Assembly: GCF_910594985.1 (NCBI RefSeq)
Contig: NZ_CAJVCE010000001.1
Coordinates: 558,001 to 622,000, forward strand
Direction: 5' to 3'
From: Paenibacillus allorhizosphaerae
GTDB taxonomy: Bacteria; Bacillota; Bacilli; Paenibacillales; NBRC-103111
Length of the DNA: 64,000 bases
Below, piece by piece: positions 26,465-35,023 of the stretch (its first letter is position 1; each line of letters begins with the position of its first letter). The translations under genes were made by a program, and so were the position numbers. The notes beneath the pieces were generated by a model that was not told where the DNA came from, did not search any database, and saw only the letters and a program-made list of their open reading frames with translations.

Positions 26465-27226
26465 TCAATGCATCATCCAGCCGCCGTCGACATTGAGCGT
26501 CTGCCCGCTGATAAAATCGCTGTCCGGCGAGGCGAGAAACACGAACGCGCCTTCCACATCGGCGGCGATTTCACGGCGGGAGAAGCATTGCGCTTTGGCA
26601 AGAAACCGCGCGCTTTCCTCGATCGTCTCCGCGCTGACCTTCTCGTATTCCGTCTCCGTTAGAACCGCTCCCGGCGTAATGCAGTTCACCGTAATGCCAT
26701 GCTCGCCCACCTCACGCGCCAACGCACGGGTAAAGCCGATGATGGCGCCTTTGGAAGTCACGTAATGCAAAAATTGCTTCTGCCCCGTAAAAAACGTGAC
26801 CGAGGACACGTTGATGATTTTCCCGTATCCTTGCTCCTGCATATACGGAAATACGGCTTTTGCGCACAAAAATTGGGATCGCACGTTAACTCCCATCACG
26901 TGATCCCACTCTTCGACCGTAATTTCATTCCATGTTCTCCTTGGGTCCATCGCCGCGTTATTGACCAGGATGTGAATGCCGCCATACTGCCTTACGGTTT
27001 CATCAACCATACGGATGACTTCCGCTTCCTTCGAAACATCCGCGCAGTACGCGAATGCTTCGCCGCCTTGGGCTTTAATGTCCGCAACAACCTGATCGGC
27101 CAGCTCGGGATGCGAACGGTAATTGATCACGACCTTGGCGCCCTCTCTTGCATACCGTTTCGCCACGGCGGCACCGATGGAACGGGACGACCCGGTAACG
27201 ACAGCAACCTTACCTTCGAGTCTCAT
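26465..27226 (-). CDS. Short-chain dehydrogenase/reductase
   Basis: A 253-residue classical SDR has the cofactor motif TGSSRSIGAAVAKRY, NNAA, the catalytic Ser (NVSSVTF), YxxxK (HYVTSKGA) and the C-terminal SGQTLNVDGGWMMH typical of FabG-like enzymes. The Rossmann motif reads GSSRSIG instead of GxxxGIG. ATG 27226 overlaps the M81 stop (ATGA) and follows GGAGGAAG, so the two are translationally coupled. Likely oxidises a sugar or hydroxy acid in the same pathway as the dehydratase. Confidence 0.9.
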   Translation of the reverse strand: MRLEGKVAVVTGSSRSIGAAVAKRYAREGAKVVINYRSHPELADQVVADIKAQGGEAFAYCADVSKEAEVIRMVDETVRQYGGIHILVNNAAMDPRRTWNEITVEEWDHVMGVNVRSQFLCAKAVFPYMQEQGYGKIINVSSVTFFTGQKQFLHYVTSKGAIIGFTRALAREVGEHGITVNCITPGAVLTETEYEKVSAETIEESARFLAKAQCFSRREIAADVEGAFVFLASPDSDFISGQTLNVDGGWMMH

Positions 27227-28737
27227 CGTACGCTTCCTCCACTCCATATGAAATCGTCGTCGAACGGATAAAACGGGCGAGGCAGCTTGCTATATGGCAA
27301 ACGCCGCACATTGGCCGGACTGCAGCCCGGGGTGTCGAGGATGAAGATCCGGTCTGATAACCGCTCGTAATCGGCGCGGAATTGATTGGCCGATTTGACG
27401 AGGACGATGTCCGCTTTCGACGGCTCAAGCCCCATGCTGCGGTACATCGCCGGATCGCCGGTAAAGGTCGGCTTCTCGGTGATGAGCAAGGACACGTTTC
27501 CAATGTCAAGCACAACGCACCGCCCCATGTGCGCCGTCGTATGTTTGGCGTATCCGCCTTGCAGCTGAAATCGTCCGTCGCCGATTTTGCGCACGGTGCC
27601 GGTAAGTTGCACCGGCTTGCCGTGAGCACGGTTCGGATTGAGCGTGTACCCTACCTCCATGGTCACGCTGCACCCGACACCGGCTTCAATCGCCTTTGCG
27701 ACGGCCGGCGCATCGACCATCGTCAACAAGCACGCAAGCCGGTTGTGAACGCCCAGCTCCAGAAGCTCACGAAGTACAAAATTGCTGTCTCCTGTCGCTC
27801 CTGCCCCAGGACTATCCGACGAATCCGATATGATATAAGGGTATCGGTTCAAGCCATCTTCCTCTCGTGACTGAAGCGCCCGCTCCGCGATCTCCTTCAC
27901 CTGGAACAGTTCGATCTCAAACTCCCGGCGTTTTTGCCAAAACAGTTCGGCCATCCGGTCAGCCTCCCGCTCGGCATGCTCCGGCTCCTTCCCTACAACG
28001 ACTACCGATATACCCATTTCTTCCACGTCGAGCCACGGCTGCACCGGGAAAAGCGAAGTAACGACCGAATGCCCCTCGGCTTCTCCGTTTTCCGCTTCCT
28101 TCCACAAATCGGCAAATGGTCCGCTTGACGTTTGGCTGTTTTCCGCAGGTACGATCATCGGCAGCTTGCGGAAGGCGCTACAAGGCCGGAGCTCCTTGCG
28201 CATGATCGAGAACAGCAGCTGTGCCGAACGGTAGCCGGTTTCGACAAAATCCGTATGCGGATACGTGCGAAAGCCTACGAGACCGTCCACGCCATTCACC
28301 ATACGCCGTGTTACATTGGCGTGAAGATCGAGCGATACGACCAGCGGAATCGCTTTCCCAATATGGCTGCGAATCCGCTCGATCAACTCGCCTTCCACGT
28401 CGTCGCAGCCCTCCGCCGCCATGGCGCCATGCAGTGCGAAGTAGACGCCGTCATAGCGGCTCGCGGATTGAAGATGAGCCTCCACCATACCCAGCAATTC
28501 GCTTAATGCCGTATCCTTAAATACTCCGGAAGATACGGCGTTAGCCGAGAAGGTCGGGATGACGCCGACGCCTTGCTCCGATGCCGCTTGCAAAAAGCCT
28601 TTGATTTCATTCTCCGTGCGCATCGCCAGCATGTCATCGCCCATAACCAAGTGATGCCGCCGGAAATTTTCCATCGTGCTTCTCATCGGACTGAACGTGT
28701 TGCTCTCCTGAATAATGCCGCCGACCAGTACTTTCAT
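27223..28737 (-). CDS. M81-family (MlrC-like) metallopeptidase/amidohydrolase
   Basis: A 504-residue protein of the MlrC (microcystinase C) family has the expected metal-site segments SLDLHANVTRRM, FRTYPHTDFVETG and DSPGAGATGD. MlrC hydrolyses small peptides, but most relatives sit in catabolic operons where the substrate is not a peptide. It overlaps the SDR gene by 4 bases and starts 45 bases after the GH39-like gene. Within this operon it may open an amide or lactam of the imported compound; that is inference. Confidence 0.88.
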   Translation of the reverse strand: MKVLVGGIIQESNTFSPMRSTMENFRRHHLVMGDDMLAMRTENEIKGFLQAASEQGVGVIPTFSANAVSSGVFKDTALSELLGMVEAHLQSASRYDGVYFALHGAMAAEGCDDVEGELIERIRSHIGKAIPLVVSLDLHANVTRRMVNGVDGLVGFRTYPHTDFVETGYRSAQLLFSIMRKELRPCSAFRKLPMIVPAENSQTSSGPFADLWKEAENGEAEGHSVVTSLFPVQPWLDVEEMGISVVVVGKEPEHAEREADRMAELFWQKRREFEIELFQVKEIAERALQSREEDGLNRYPYIISDSSDSPGAGATGDSNFVLRELLELGVHNRLACLLTMVDAPAVAKAIEAGVGCSVTMEVGYTLNPNRAHGKPVQLTGTVRKIGDGRFQLQGGYAKHTTAHMGRCVVLDIGNVSLLITEKPTFTGDPAMYRSMGLEPSKADIVLVKSANQFRADYERLSDRIFILDTPGCSPANVRRLPYSKLPRPFYPFDDDFIWSGGSVR

Positions 28738-28782
28738 ACCCCCGCTCCCTTCCTCGAAACATATCCGCTGATGAAGTGGCGC

Positions 28783-30123
28783 TCATACCGGCGCAGCTTT
28801 CAACAGCAGGACGGTATGCTGAGGGATGAACAGCTCCAGACTTGCAATGTTCCGGGTGCTCTCCTCCTGCAAATCAAGCTCCTGTTTGTCGTTCAACACA
28901 TACGTTTGCAGGAGGAATTCGCTTCCGCTCGCAATGCCTTGAACCTCGATATGATACGTGCCGCTCTTCCCGTTATAATTGCTGATCAACAGCGCGATAT
29001 GGCCCGACGCATCCGCTCCGCAGCAGCACGTGATGCCGGGAGCAGTTTCGCTTACGGCTGCGTGCACGCGCTGCGGATGCTGCAGCAGCTCGTGGAACGC
29101 TTCGAAAGCATAGTAAGCTTTCTGCGGCACGCCATAGTAGTCGAATAACCCGCAGAACAACGCCGTAGGCTGGCCGTCGTAGTAGTTGGCGGCATCGACG
29201 GGCAAATCCTGCATCAGCATCAGCACCGTTGCAACGAACGAGGCGCCGACGCTTCCTTTGGCCCGTTCGAACACGAGTCTGCGGATATGCTCGTTGCCGG
29301 GCTGCCATATCGTGCGGAAGTCTCCTTCGAAATAGTTCCATTCGTTCAAGTGACTTTCCGCCTGCGGATACCCGTACGCATCCAGCTTCTCGCGGGCAAA
29401 GCGGGCATCCTTCACAATTTGCTGCGGGTCGGCGGAGTACACATGCCAAGAGAAGAAATCCAGCGGCAGCCGGCGATCACGGCAAACGGTCAAAAACTCG
29501 TTCAAAAAATCGTCGCGATTCACGGAAGTAGCGGCATATCCGCCGACCTTGAGCTGCGGGTCAAACCGCTTAATGGCGGTCGACGCCGCAGCATACAGTT
29601 CATAAAACTGTTCCCAGGTGCCCGACCACATCTTGTGCTTTGGACCGACGACTTTATCCGGTTCGTTCCATATCTCCCAATACTTGATCCCGTAATGAAA
29701 TCCGCCCGCCCAGCCTTGATTGTAATGGCGGATGATGCCGATGCAGATTTGCGCCCATTTGCCGTAATCTTCCGGAGGATGAATGTAGTATTTGGTTGCC
29801 GTATGCTCGATGCTTTCCCCGAGTCGGTAGACGATGTCCGCGCCGGTCGCGACGATCGTACGGATATATTCGTCCGTTCTCGAGAAATCGTAGCTCGCCG
29901 GATCGGCCGGGTCTTTCGAGAAATCGGGAAATATCGTATGAATGTCCACCTCCCACGCATGCGGCCAGTTCGGATCGTGCAGCCGGACGAGCGGAATTTC
30001 CGTTTTTGCATAATAATGCGAAACATCGATCAGGGAGCCGTAGCATACGGGACCGTTGTTGACGCCGTGAAGCGGCTTAAACGTACCGATGATCCTATCT
30101 GCGCGAATCGTCATATGTGCCAT
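28783..30123 (-). CDS. GH39-like glycoside hydrolase
   Basis: A 446-residue cytoplasmic (no signal peptide) TIM-barrel glycosidase resembles family GH39 (beta-xylosidase/alpha-iduronidase). The acid/base Glu lies in YWEIWNEPDK and the nucleophile Glu in SHLNEWNYF; a small beta-domain follows. The start at 30123 is supported by GGAGG; an upstream frame opening at 30165 is less likely. It belongs to the same-strand locus with the fusion protein upstream and the M81, SDR and dehydratase genes downstream. It would cleave an imported glycoside. Confidence 0.88.
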   Translation of the reverse strand: MAHMTIRADRIIGTFKPLHGVNNGPVCYGSLIDVSHYYAKTEIPLVRLHDPNWPHAWEVDIHTIFPDFSKDPADPASYDFSRTDEYIRTIVATGADIVYRLGESIEHTATKYYIHPPEDYGKWAQICIGIIRHYNQGWAGGFHYGIKYWEIWNEPDKVVGPKHKMWSGTWEQFYELYAAASTAIKRFDPQLKVGGYAATSVNRDDFLNEFLTVCRDRRLPLDFFSWHVYSADPQQIVKDARFAREKLDAYGYPQAESHLNEWNYFEGDFRTIWQPGNEHIRRLVFERAKGSVGASFVATVLMLMQDLPVDAANYYDGQPTALFCGLFDYYGVPQKAYYAFEAFHELLQHPQRVHAAVSETAPGITCCCGADASGHIALLISNYNGKSGTYHIEVQGIASGSEFLLQTYVLNDKQELDLQEESTRNIASLELFIPQHTVLLLKAAPV

Positions 30124-30290
30124 TTCGATGAACCTCCAATGTTTATTCCGAGTATGCGACCGCAAGTAGAAGCGCGGCCTCCGCCCCGCTCGTTCACGAA
30201 ACGGAGCGGAAGCGGCTGTACCCGCTTCATCGCGAATGCCGGCCGACGCCGGTCACAATTCGCAAGCGTGCCTCTCTCAAGGCAAACACG

Positions 30291-32555
30291 CTACGGTTTC
30301 GTTTGTGCCGGGAGCTGGGCAGCGATATCCCGGTTCGCCTTGGCCTCCGCGTCCTTGAGTGCCGTCTCCGTATCTTTCTGCTGCAGCACGATGCTGTTAA
30401 ACGCGCTTGAAATCGCTGAAACCGCCTTCGGGTTATAAGGCGTATACGGCGCGGGTTCGGCATAGCGGACCGGAAGCATCGCTTTCGCATCTTTGCCCTT
30501 CAAGTCCGCATTGTCTTGGCCGAACACGTCACGGATCGCCGCGCCTTTAAGCACAGGCGCAATGCCGTTTCTTGCAAGCTGCGTCTGCACTTCATCCGTA
30601 GTCATCTGCGCCATGGCTAGAAATGCTTCTTCCTTATGCTTGCTTGTTGCCGATAAAACGAAGTAGACGACATCCGGCTGGGAGCCGATGCCTTTCCGAT
30701 CCGGAAATTCCGGCAGCTGCGCCGCATCCCACTGCAAGCCTGGTACATTCGCGGCTCTCGGGTAGTCGGAATTCATGGCGATCAGCATCGCGAGCGTTTT
30801 TTGCTTTTGAAACAGCCCCGTTTGCGCTGCGCTTTCGAGCAAGTCGGCTGTCGGATCGTAGCCTGGCATTCGGTAGAACGGGATGATCGTATCCAAGTAT
30901 CGCTTCCAGTTGACATCGGCAATGACAGCCTTATGCGTTGCGGTATCGACGAGAGGATACGAATAGGGGTTCAACTGCATCAAATTCCCGGTCGTTCGTC
31001 CGCCTAGTCCCCGATATTGGATGCCATTGTCTTCCTTCGTTAGCCGTCTGGCTGTGTCATACGCTTCTTCCCATACCCAGCCTTCTTTCGGATAAGGAAC
31101 GCCGAATTTATCGAATAAATCTTTATTGTAGAATATCGTCAAAGCATTGAGACGAAATGGAAGTCCGGGCAGTTTACCGCCCTCGCCCATCTGTTTTACC
31201 GCATTGATGGCTACCGGCTCAAACCGTTCCAAGTCAAACGGATGAGAGCTGACCATCCCCGAAATATCGCCGGCCAATTGCCGTTCCTTGATCTGCATCA
31301 TCGCCGGATGGCTTGTGATAAAAACGTCAACGCCGGTTCCCGTTTTCACCAGATCATCCAACGTAGACCCTTTTTCGTTTTGTATGAAAGTAAAACTGAA
31401 GTTCGGATATTTCTTCTGGATGAACTTCCCGTAGCTTTCCATGAAAATCTCGAAGCTCGACCCGGAATACGCATAATAAAAAGTGAGATTCACCTTCGGA
31501 TCGCTCTGATTTCCCGTACCGCTCGCGCTCGCCGTCTGTGCGGAACGTCCGCTTTTCTCTGGAATCACCTGCATGTCTTTGCCGTTCGACGTGATGAGAA
31601 TCGTTCCGTTCTCAGCCGTGGAATACACCTGCATGCCCTGCTGCTTCAAATCGTTGGCTAGCCGGATGTTCGAGAACAAATTCGAGCTCATGATCACCAC
31701 TTTCGGTGCGACTGTACGAAAGAGCTGTGGCGTATTCGATGTCGTCATCCCGTGATGCGGCGCGTGGAGCAAGTCCGCGTGCAGCTTGCTTCCGTACTTG
31801 GCAATCAGTTCGACTTCCCGGTCCTTATAAATGTCGCCGGTGAACAGAAAGCTCTGCGCTTTATAGGTCACTTTTAAAACCATCGAGTTCATATTGACGG
31901 GGACTTGAAGATCGCGGCCTGTGATTGCCGCAGGCAGCACGCCTTTTTCCGGACTAAGGATCTCCACCATCACATCGCTGCCGAGCGCAAACAACGCGCC
32001 TTCCTCCAGAAAGGACAACGGTACGTTTTTTTGATTCATCTCTTTGAGTACGTTTTGGTAATACGCTCCCCATAGGCTGTTCTTTGTGTTGAGCATATAA
32101 AATTGCGCTACTTGCTTGGACGAAATGACCGACTCAAAGCCGCCGATGTGGTCAATGTGCGGATGCGTGTTGACCGCGACATCGATTTTCCCGATGCCGA
32201 GCCGGTTCAAATGCTGAACGACCTGCCCCCCGGCTTCCGGTAAACCGGCGTCAATCATCATCGTCTTTCCGTCAGGCGTTTGGATGACAATGGCATCGCC
32301 GGAATGCACCTTGCCGTCCATATACAAATAACGAATCGTTAGCTGATCCTTGTATTTCTTCACGTCGAACACATCATCCGTATTCACGGGTGATGCCGCC
32401 GTCTGCCGTCCAGACCGAACGTCCGAAGGAAGCGAAGAATCGACTATCCACGAACCGGATGACACGGTGAGATACCACACCCCGAGCGCAATAACGACGG
32501 AAACAAGAGCAAGCCCCAACCATGCCGGTCCTCTCATCTTCACGCGCTTACTCAC
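30291..32555 (-). CDS. Membrane-anchored metallo-beta-lactamase (ComEC-like) fused to a solute-binding protein
   Basis: This 754-residue protein has an unusual architecture. Residues 12-31 form an uncleaved-looking membrane anchor without a lipobox. Residues about 70-330 are a ComEC/Rec2-type metallo-beta-lactamase hydrolase with NTHPHIDH (129-136), FTGD (238-241) and HAPHHG (264-269). A polar linker (333-353) leads to an extracellular solute-binding domain (354-754) closely resembling the SBP at 35.0-36.4 kb (QKKYPNFSF, FDKFGVPYPK). Both domains should face outside, so a hydrolase and a capture domain would work on one substrate. The first codon (GTG) overlaps the PHP stop; a later ATG at 32537 is possible. 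Substrate unknown. Confidence 0.92.
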   Translation of the reverse strand: MSKRVKMRGPAWLGLALVSVVIALGVWYLTVSSGSWIVDSSLPSDVRSGRQTAASPVNTDDVFDVKKYKDQLTIRYLYMDGKVHSGDAIVIQTPDGKTMMIDAGLPEAGGQVVQHLNRLGIGKIDVAVNTHPHIDHIGGFESVISSKQVAQFYMLNTKNSLWGAYYQNVLKEMNQKNVPLSFLEEGALFALGSDVMVEILSPEKGVLPAAITGRDLQVPVNMNSMVLKVTYKAQSFLFTGDIYKDREVELIAKYGSKLHADLLHAPHHGMTTSNTPQLFRTVAPKVVIMSSNLFSNIRLANDLKQQGMQVYSTAENGTILITSNGKDMQVIPEKSGRSAQTASASGTGNQSDPKVNLTFYYAYSGSSFEIFMESYGKFIQKKYPNFSFTFIQNEKGSTLDDLVKTGTGVDVFITSHPAMMQIKERQLAGDISGMVSSHPFDLERFEPVAINAVKQMGEGGKLPGLPFRLNALTIFYNKDLFDKFGVPYPKEGWVWEEAYDTARRLTKEDNGIQYRGLGGRTTGNLMQLNPYSYPLVDTATHKAVIADVNWKRYLDTIIPFYRMPGYDPTADLLESAAQTGLFQKQKTLAMLIAMNSDYPRAANVPGLQWDAAQLPEFPDRKGIGSQPDVVYFVLSATSKHKEEAFLAMAQMTTDEVQTQLARNGIAPVLKGAAIRDVFGQDNADLKGKDAKAMLPVRYAEPAPYTPYNPKAVSAISSAFNSIVLQQKDTETALKDAEAKANRDIAAQLPAQTKP

Positions 32556-34038
32556 TGGCTGATAACGACTGCGCTATCGTGAGCAGCTCCCCCCATGTCT
32601 TGATATCCGGTTTCCTGGCGCCGCTATATACCGGATTTGTGAAAGCAACAAGTCTCCCTTCCGCCGAGCGGATGTCCACTCTTCCCCAAACATATGGCTC
32701 GTGTCCCCAATCCAATGGAAATTCCAACGTTTCCTCGTTCGTCCTAAGAGGATACTTGGCCGTTATGGTGCCGTTTTCGACCAAATGCAGTTCACACTCC
32801 GCCGCACCCCGTACGGTTAGTCGGTAACGCACCAATCCGTCCGTCGAAGCACGGAGGGCATTCGTCAGATCGTCACCCAGCATATACGGCTGGTTCCCCA
32901 CGGATATGCCGATATCCAGCTCAGGCCCCCGCGACACGTATACGCGCCCGCTGCGGGCGGCTTGCAGAATCGAGGCGGCGGATAGACCATCCGCATAGAC
33001 GTAATTCGCCGGATCGCCGATGAAAGAAGGCAGCCCCGTTTCCTTATACAGCTCGCTCGGCAGCATATGCGTATCGGAGCCCCCGATGCCCGGGACGCAG
33101 TATCCTTCATTCCATAACGTCCCCCATAAAGCAAGCGCTCGCTCGGTGAAGCCGGGACCGCCCGAGCAGTTCGGGCTGTTCATAATCTCCAATGTATCGA
33201 TGTAAGCAAGCGGCGTTTCCGTATAAAGCCACGAAAAATGCGCCATCATCGGATGGTTGATCGACCGGATCGCTCCAAGCCGTCCCGCTTGTTCCATTAA
33301 ACGGTTTTGCAATTCCTGTGTGAACACACCGTCTTCCGTCAGTCCTTCCGTCCAATCAAGCCACCGGTTTAATCCGAGCGCGTTCCAGTGGCCTTTCTTC
33401 AGCGATGTGAATTCGATTCCGGGAATGACCAACACGCCGCCTTCCGGCCATGAAGCCGGAAGAAGATTATGATCGGTAACTGCGAAGAAATCGAGACCTC
33501 TCACATGCGCTTGCCGCATCTGCTGTTCCGGTGACATTTTCCCGTCGGATAACCGCGAATGCGTGTGAAAATCCCCCTTGTACCAGCGGCTGCCGGTTTC
33601 TACGCTTTCATTCCAATCGTACCGATTCAGTGCATAACCTCCGCCGGTCTCCCCGCCCGCATCGCACCAGCGGCGCAGCCGTTGGGGTGGAACCGTTAGT
33701 TCCGCAGGCGGCATGCCGTCCCCCGCTTCCCACTCGAGGGTGAACGTCTTCGGCGCTTTGAAGGCGAAAGTCAGCTTCCATTCCCCGGCGTCCACAGGTC
33801 CGGGTACCCCCATCAAATCCGTGCGGCCCGGATCGCAATGAATGACCGCATGACGATCCTGATAAAAATCAAGATGCGTATAGCGCAGCCTGCCGGCAGG
33901 GTCCCACAGCTGCATACAGATCCAGGATCGTTCCCGGTCGTATTCAAACCGGATCGCCAGCCAGTCGCATGCCCGATCGATGCGAAGCGCAACAGCGTTT
34001 GCCCCATTTTCCATCGTGGTGACGAATTTATTGTTCAT
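32548..34038 (-). CDS. CehA/McbA-type PHP-domain metallohydrolase
   Basis: A 496-residue protein starts with a beta-rich region (1-150) and carries a PHP/CehA-McbA hydrolase domain with KGDFHTHSRLSDG, FAVTDHN, PGIEFTS, SINHPM and GGSDTH providing metal ligands, followed by a beta-sandwich C-terminus. Relatives hydrolyse phosphoesters or, in CehA/McbA, carbamates. No signal peptide is seen. It overlaps the fusion gene by 8 bases and follows the AraC gene by 41 bases. ATG 34038 has AGGAGAT. Its place between regulator and fusion ties it to the same substrate. Confidence 0.9.
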   Translation of the reverse strand: MNNKFVTTMENGANAVALRIDRACDWLAIRFEYDRERSWICMQLWDPAGRLRYTHLDFYQDRHAVIHCDPGRTDLMGVPGPVDAGEWKLTFAFKAPKTFTLEWEAGDGMPPAELTVPPQRLRRWCDAGGETGGGYALNRYDWNESVETGSRWYKGDFHTHSRLSDGKMSPEQQMRQAHVRGLDFFAVTDHNLLPASWPEGGVLVIPGIEFTSLKKGHWNALGLNRWLDWTEGLTEDGVFTQELQNRLMEQAGRLGAIRSINHPMMAHFSWLYTETPLAYIDTLEIMNSPNCSGGPGFTERALALWGTLWNEGYCVPGIGGSDTHMLPSELYKETGLPSFIGDPANYVYADGLSAASILQAARSGRVYVSRGPELDIGISVGNQPYMLGDDLTNALRASTDGLVRYRLTVRGAAECELHLVENGTITAKYPLRTNEETLEFPLDWGHEPYVWGRVDIRSAEGRLVAFTNPVYSGARKPDIKTWGELLTIAQSLSASE

Positions 34039-34079
34039 ACGTTCATCTCCTGTGCTTATGCCGATCTGGTTTTGTCGCG

Positions 34080-34967
34080 TTACTGCAGCAAAACTTCCAT
34101 TTTCTCATAATCGTGAGTCAAGGCTCGCGTTAACGACCGTTCCCGATATTCGACGGGGGACATGCCGGCATTTTTTTTGAACGCGCGATAGAACGATGCG
34201 GTGCTTTGAAAGCCGCACTGCAAGTAAATGTCCGTGATCGACCTGTCCGTCTGAAGGAGCAGCCGCTTCGCCTCGTTGACTCTCGTGTGGAGCAAATACG
34301 TCTTGAAGCCTTCCCCGATCGTCTCATAGAACAGATGGCGCGTTCTCGACGGACTTAAGGAGAGCTGGGCGGCCACATCTTCCAGGCTCAGCTCCTCGTG
34401 ATAATTTTTCCGTATATACGTCAATGCCGGCTGGATCGCGTTGTATTTCGAGAGTACGCGGCTTGTTTGCGACAGAATCCGGGTTTCCCTGGAATAGCGG
34501 TCGAGCAGCGAGCAGATGAGCAGCAGGACGCTTCTCATAATTTTGGGATAAGCGGTTTGCTTCTGCTGGTTTTCGCGCCAAATTCGCTTCATCAATACCC
34601 CGATTTCCTGGGCGATCGGATGCTCGGCGTCAATCCGGTTGTCGAACTCCTCCGGTTTGTAAATGAACGGCATCGTGAGGTCGGGGTCAATCTGTTCCAG
34701 CGTCACCATTTCGAACAGCAGGAACAGAAACGTGCTCGGATCTTCCGGCTCGGACACGGCAATATGCCGCTCCAAATGATTGACGACATACACGTCGCCC
34801 GGTTGAACCGCGTACGTTTTATCGCCAAAATAAAACCGTCCCTTTCCCGAAAGGCAATACCCGATTTCTATGCAATCATGCCAGTGCGTCGGTTCTACAT
34901 AAACTTCCGGCGTGTATAAGATGATTCGAAGGGACGATTGTTTGTCGATCGTAAAGTTGATCTTCAT
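34080..34967 (-). CDS. AraC-family regulator of the 24.6-36.4 kb locus
   Basis: This 295-residue AraC protein has a cupin sensor (CIEIGYCLSGKGRFYFGDKT) and a C-terminal HTH pair (LSLEDVAAQLSLSPSRTRHL, then FQSTASFYRAFKKNAGMSPV). Unusually it is transcribed in the same direction as, and between, its presumed targets: the SBP gene ends 56 bases upstream and the PHP gene starts 41 bases downstream. This suggests auto-inclusion in the operon. The ligand is unknown. Confidence 0.92.
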   Translation of the reverse strand: MKINFTIDKQSSLRIILYTPEVYVEPTHWHDCIEIGYCLSGKGRFYFGDKTYAVQPGDVYVVNHLERHIAVSEPEDPSTFLFLLFEMVTLEQIDPDLTMPFIYKPEEFDNRIDAEHPIAQEIGVLMKRIWRENQQKQTAYPKIMRSVLLLICSLLDRYSRETRILSQTSRVLSKYNAIQPALTYIRKNYHEELSLEDVAAQLSLSPSRTRHLFYETIGEGFKTYLLHTRVNEAKRLLLQTDRSITDIYLQCGFQSTASFYRAFKKNAGMSPVEYRERSLTRALTHDYEKMEVLLQ

Positions 34968-35023
34968 CTGGATATGACACCTGCGCTTTCTGCATGCTGT
35001 CGTTCAACTGTTACATTCGCTTG

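Noticed and set aside
30124..30290. Terminator separating the fusion gene from the GH39-like gene
   Set aside because: GC-rich stems exist here but no T-run follows on the minus strand, so they do not clearly end the transcript.
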